A stretch of 27,429 bases of DNA from an uncultured Oscillospiraceae bacterium. GTDB lineage: Bacteria; Bacillota; Clostridia; Oscillospirales; Oscillospiraceae. Made by a program: the position numbers and the translations under genes. Shown here piece by piece: positions 25,236-27,429 of this stretch. The stretch spans positions 1-27,429 of the forward strand of contig CAKTVL010000020.1 of NCBI GenBank assembly GCA_934623575.1, in the 5' to 3' direction. Position 1 is the first letter of the stretch; each line of letters opens with the position of its first letter. The notes beneath the pieces were generated by a model, which saw only the letters and a program-made list of their open reading frames with translations, was not told the DNA's origin and ran no database searches.

Positions 25236-25246
25236 ACCGGTAGTAT
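25231..25246. promoter_or_regulatory. 16-bp perfect palindrome overlapping the -10 box, probable operator
   Basis: ATACTACCGGTAGTAT is fully symmetric and covers five of the six -10 bases and the expected start site. Its half-site TACTA is shared with the E. coli trp operator, and the gene that follows is a TrpR-family protein, so autorepression is a natural inference. Confidence 0.7.
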
Positions 25247-25279
25247 CCCCAAAGGGGAGGAAAGAAGGAGAAGGCGATC

Positions 25280-25594
25280 ATGGTACGAGCGGCAAAATCC
25301 AAGATCGGAAAGAAAGAGAAGAACGACCGGCTGTATAAGGCGATACTGACGCTGGAGACGGAGGAGGAGTGCTATAACTTCTTCCAGGATCTGTGCACCA
25401 TCTCGGAGCTGCGCAGCATGGAGCAGCGCTACGAGGTGGCCACGCTGCTGAACGACGGGCTGATCTACAACGACATCCTGGAGCGCACCGGTGCGTCCAG
25501 CGCCACCATCAGCCGGGTGAACCGCAGCCTGATCTACGGCAGCGGCGGCTATGAGAGCGTGCTGGAGAAGATGAAGGAGAAGGACGAGGAATGA
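25280..25594 (+). CDS. YerC/YecD-type TrpR-related DNA-binding protein
   Basis: A 104-aa protein of the TrpR superfamily: LYKAILTLETEEECYNFFQDLCTISELRSMEQRYEVA holds the helical core (recognisable as CTISELRSMEQR, about 41-52), and DILERTGASSATISRVNRSL (about 65-84) is the helix-turn-helix. Homologues are common in Firmicutes. There is no clear tryptophan pocket evidence and the ligand, if any, is unknown. The ATG has AAGGAG upstream. A perfect palindrome overlies its promoter. Its TGA overlaps the methyltransferase ATG (ATGA), so the two are translationally coupled. Confidence 0.93.
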   Translation: MVRAAKSKIGKKEKNDRLYKAILTLETEEECYNFFQDLCTISELRSMEQRYEVATLLNDGLIYNDILERTGASSATISRVNRSLIYGSGGYESVLEKMKEKDEE

Positions 25595-26331
25595 GCTGCT
25601 ATGAGGCGCTGGCCGGCTCCTACGACGCGCTGACCGGGGACGTGGGCTACGAGAAGCGGCTGGATTTTATCGAGAAGCTGCTGCGGCGCAGCCGCATACC
25701 GGTGAAGCTGGTGCTGGACCTGGCCTGCGGCACCGGGACCATGACCTGGCTGCTGACGCGGCGGGGCTATGAGGTCATCGGCGTGGACGGCAGCGAGGAC
25801 ATGCTGGCGGCAGCCATGGGCAAGGGCGGACCGGCGGACGGCGTGCCGCCGGTGTTCCTGCACCAGTCCATGCCGCGGCTGGACCTGTACGGCACGGTGG
25901 ACGCGGCGGTGTGCTGCCTGGACAGTCTCAACTACCTGACGGACCCAAAGGACGTACAGCGGACGTTCCAACGGCTGCACCTGTTCGTGGCGCCCGGCGG
26001 CATGCTGGTGTTCGACGTGAACACCGTGGCCAAGCTGGCGGCCCTGGACGGGCAGGTGTTCCTGGACGAGAATGAGGACACCTACTGCGTGTGGCGCACG
26101 GAGTATCACCGGGGGCTGTGTACCTATTATATGGACCTGTTCCGCCGCCGGAGCGACGGCGCGTGGCGCCGCAGCGCCGAGCTGCACCGCCAGCGGGCCT
26201 ATACCGTGGAGCAGCTGACGGCGTGGCTGCGGGAGAGCGGCTTTACCGACATTCGGGCCTACGGCGACATGCGGCTGCGCCGGCCGCGGGAGGACGAGCA
26301 GCGCATCTATTTCAGTTGCATACGAAAGTGA
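25591..26331 (+). CDS. class I SAM-dependent methyltransferase
   Basis: A 246-aa protein with the Rossmann methyltransferase motifs: I VLDLACGTGT (41-50), II VIGVDGSEDML, the DAAVCCLDSLNYL segment (motif IV), and LFVAPGGMLVFDVN (motif V/VI). The start region YEALAGSYDALTGDVGY is common to small-molecule methyltransferases of this type. Substrate not visible. It starts within the stop of the yerC-like gene and is followed 60 bases later by hslO, an order I recall from other Clostridia. Confidence 0.9.
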   Translation: MSCYEALAGSYDALTGDVGYEKRLDFIEKLLRRSRIPVKLVLDLACGTGTMTWLLTRRGYEVIGVDGSEDMLAAAMGKGGPADGVPPVFLHQSMPRLDLYGTVDAAVCCLDSLNYLTDPKDVQRTFQRLHLFVAPGGMLVFDVNTVAKLAALDGQVFLDENEDTYCVWRTEYHRGLCTYYMDLFRRRSDGAWRRSAELHRQRAYTVEQLTAWLRESGFTDIRAYGDMRLRRPREDEQRIYFSCIRK

Positions 26332-26391
26332 AGGCGCCCGGCCCCCGGGGGCAGGCGCAGTGAGAGCAAAGCGAAAGAGGTTGACATAACT

Positions 26392-27270
26392 ATGGCAGAT
26401 CGTATCGTAAGAGCCATTTCCACGGACGGCATGGTGCAGGCGGCGGCTATTTGCAGCCGCGACATCACCGAGCGCGCCCGGCAGATACACAAGACGCTCC
26501 CCGTGGCCACGGCGGCGCTGGGCCGCACGCTGGCGGCGGCGTCCATGATGGGCAACGCCCTGAAAAGCGACGGCGCCAGCCTGACGCTGCAGTTCAAGGG
26601 CGGCGGCCCACTGGGCACGGTGCTGGCCGTCAGCGACAACCAGGGCAACGTGCGGGGCTATGTGACGAACCCCCATGTGGATGTCCCCCTGCGGCCGGAC
26701 GGAAAGCTGGACGTGGGCGCGGCGGTGGGCCACGAGGGCACGCTGACCGTTATCAAGGACCTGCATATGAAGGAGCCGTATGTGGGCACCATCGACCTGC
26801 TGGGCGGCGAGATCGCCGAGGACATCGCGGGGTATTTCGTGGAATCCGAGCAGATCCCCACCGCCTGTGCGCTGGGGGTGCTGGTGGATCGGGACCAGAG
26901 CGTCAAGGCTGCCGGCGGCTATCTCATCCAACTGATGCCCGGCGCCGGCGAGGACGTCATCACCAAGGTGGAGGGCGGCATCATGGCCGCCGGGCCGGTG
27001 TCGGCGCTGCTGGACAAGAACGACGACCCGGAGCAGCTGCTGCGGGACGTGATGAGCGACTTCGACCTGAAGATACTGGAGACCTGCCCGGTGGAATACA
27101 AGTGCTATTGCAGCCGAGAGCGGGTGGAGCGGGCACTGATCTCCCTGGGCCGGAAGGAGCTGGAGGACATGCTGGCCCAGCAGGGCGGCTGCCAGATGAC
27201 GTGCCAGTTCTGCGACGCCGTGTACGATTTCTCCGCAGAGGACCTGAGGGCGCTGCTGGAAAATTTATAA
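26392..27270 (+). CDS. hslO: redox-regulated chaperone Hsp33
   Basis: A 292-aa protein with the Hsp33 core (DRIVRAISTDGMVQAAAI near the start, GRTLAAASMMG, LQFKGGGPLGTVLAVSDNQGNVRGYVTNP in the substrate-binding half, cited by GGGPLGTVL and GNVRGYVTNP) and the C-terminal zinc switch C238-x-C240 and C271-x-x-C274 (CYCSRERVE and MTCQFCDAVY). All four switch cysteines are present; an extra C267 lies nearby. Oxidation releases zinc and activates the holdase. The ATG is preceded by AAAGAGG at a somewhat long distance. No terminator was found before the tRNA gene. Confidence 0.96.
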   Translation: MADRIVRAISTDGMVQAAAICSRDITERARQIHKTLPVATAALGRTLAAASMMGNALKSDGASLTLQFKGGGPLGTVLAVSDNQGNVRGYVTNPHVDVPLRPDGKLDVGAAVGHEGTLTVIKDLHMKEPYVGTIDLLGGEIAEDIAGYFVESEQIPTACALGVLVDRDQSVKAAGGYLIQLMPGAGEDVITKVEGGIMAAGPVSALLDKNDDPEQLLRDVMSDFDLKILETCPVEYKCYCSRERVERALISLGRKELEDMLAQQGGCQMTCQFCDAVYDFSAEDLRALLENL

Positions 27271-27298
27271 GAAAAACGGGAATTTTGAAAAAATCTTG

Positions 27299-27327
27299 TT
27301 GACAGATGCGGGTGGGAGCGTTATAAT
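27299..27327 (+). promoter_or_regulatory. consensus promoter of tRNA-Val
   Basis: TTGACA (27299-27304), exactly 17 bp, TATAAT (27322-27327): a perfect sigma-A consensus, as expected for a stable RNA gene. Transcription should start near 27334. Confidence 0.93.
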
Positions 27328-27333
27328 ATGCCT

Positions 27334-27349
27334 TGTCGTTCGAACGACA
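27334..27349. promoter_or_regulatory. 16-bp perfect palindrome at the tRNA-Val transcription start
   Basis: TGTCGTTCGAACGACA is fully symmetric, begins 7 bases after the -10 box and ends 5 bases before the tRNA. It could be an operator, or a hairpin in the precursor tRNA 5' leader that affects RNase P processing. It is not the Gram-positive LexA box, in which GAAC and GTTC face inward around four bases. Confidence 0.6.
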
Positions 27350-27354
27350 GGTAC

Positions 27355-27429
27355 GGGAGCATAGCTCAGCTGGTTAGAGCACCTGCCTTACAAGCAGGGG
27401 GTCACTGGTTCGAGTCCAGTTGTTCCCAC
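27355..27429 (+). tRNA. tRNA-Val(TAC), 3' end at the window edge
   Basis: All arms fold: acceptor GGGAGCA/TGTTCCC (one G-U), D arm GCTC/GAGC, anticodon stem CCTGC/GCAGG with loop CTTACAA (anticodon TAC, valine), 5-base variable loop GGGTC, T arm ACTGG/CCAGT with TTCGAGT. The discriminator A is base 27428; 27429 is probably the first C of an encoded CCA. More tRNA genes may follow outside the window. Confidence 0.97.

Noticed and set aside
26381..26386. TTGACA just before hslO as a promoter -35 box
   Set aside because: It sits 5 bases before the start codon and the correctly spaced -10 position, inside the gene, does not resemble TATAAT.
27334..27349. LexA/SOS box at the tRNA promoter
   Set aside because: The Gram-positive box is CGAAC-N4-GTTCG-like; here the order is GTTCGAAC with no spacer, so it does not fit.

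Overview
The window looks like chromosomal DNA from a GC-rich gut anaerobe of the Clostridia, most likely the Oscillospiraceae (Oscillibacter/Dysosmobacter/Lawsonibacter-like). This rests on strong Gram-positive ribosome binding sites, sigma-A promoters, a membrane pyrophosphatase of the K+-dependent type, a YerC-type TrpR-like regulator, and the ssnA-ygfK pair known from anaerobic purine degradation. The assignment is inferred from gene content and sequence style, not from a database search.

Layout. 1-4763: the end of an unidentified gene, a terminator, then a promoter and a structured leader with its own terminator hairpin ahead of ssnA and ygfK. 4782-7818 (minus): a three-gene unit of flippase, sugar-transfer-type ATP-grasp enzyme and a PNPOx/Nim-like flavoprotein. 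7965-8954: a WYL regulator. 9258-10404: a holin and an N-acetylmuramoyl-L-alanine amidase, with no other phage gene nearby. 10405-11667: a 1.26-kb non-coding region with a 117-bp direct repeat, many small hairpins and a C-poor promoter region. 11668-13755: hppA. 13874-18103 (minus): a six-gene operon rpe-recR-apbE-NusG_II-Gx transporter-AAA ATPase. 18439-18870: a small zinc-ribbon membrane protein. 18983-21424 (minus): an amino-acid ABC transporter. 21793-22701 (minus): a secreted NlpC/P60 hydrolase. 22903-25079: an AraC regulator and a dicarboxylate/amino-acid:cation symporter. 25280-27270: yerC-like regulator, methyltransferase and hslO (Hsp33). 27355-27429: tRNA-Val(TAC), running to the window edge.

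How the parts work together. ssnA/ygfK belong to a purine-breakdown pathway and appear to be controlled by transcription attenuation in their leader. HppA would recover energy from pyrophosphate as an ion gradient. The apbE/NusG_II/Gx transporter genes are of the kind that equip clostridial membranes with covalent flavin and quinone or redox modules. The ABC transporter and the symporter import amino acids or dicarboxylates.

Most notable observations: (1) the ABC transporter's solute-binding lipoprotein reads as a natural circular permutation of the family fold; (2) an attenuator-like leader precedes ssnA; (3) a perfect 16-bp palindrome overlaps the -10 box of the TrpR-family gene and shares half-sites with the E. 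coli trp operator; (4) another perfect 16-bp palindrome lies at the expected start of the tRNA-Val transcript; (5) a nested-hairpin repeat occurs twice, and its only difference falls in a loop.
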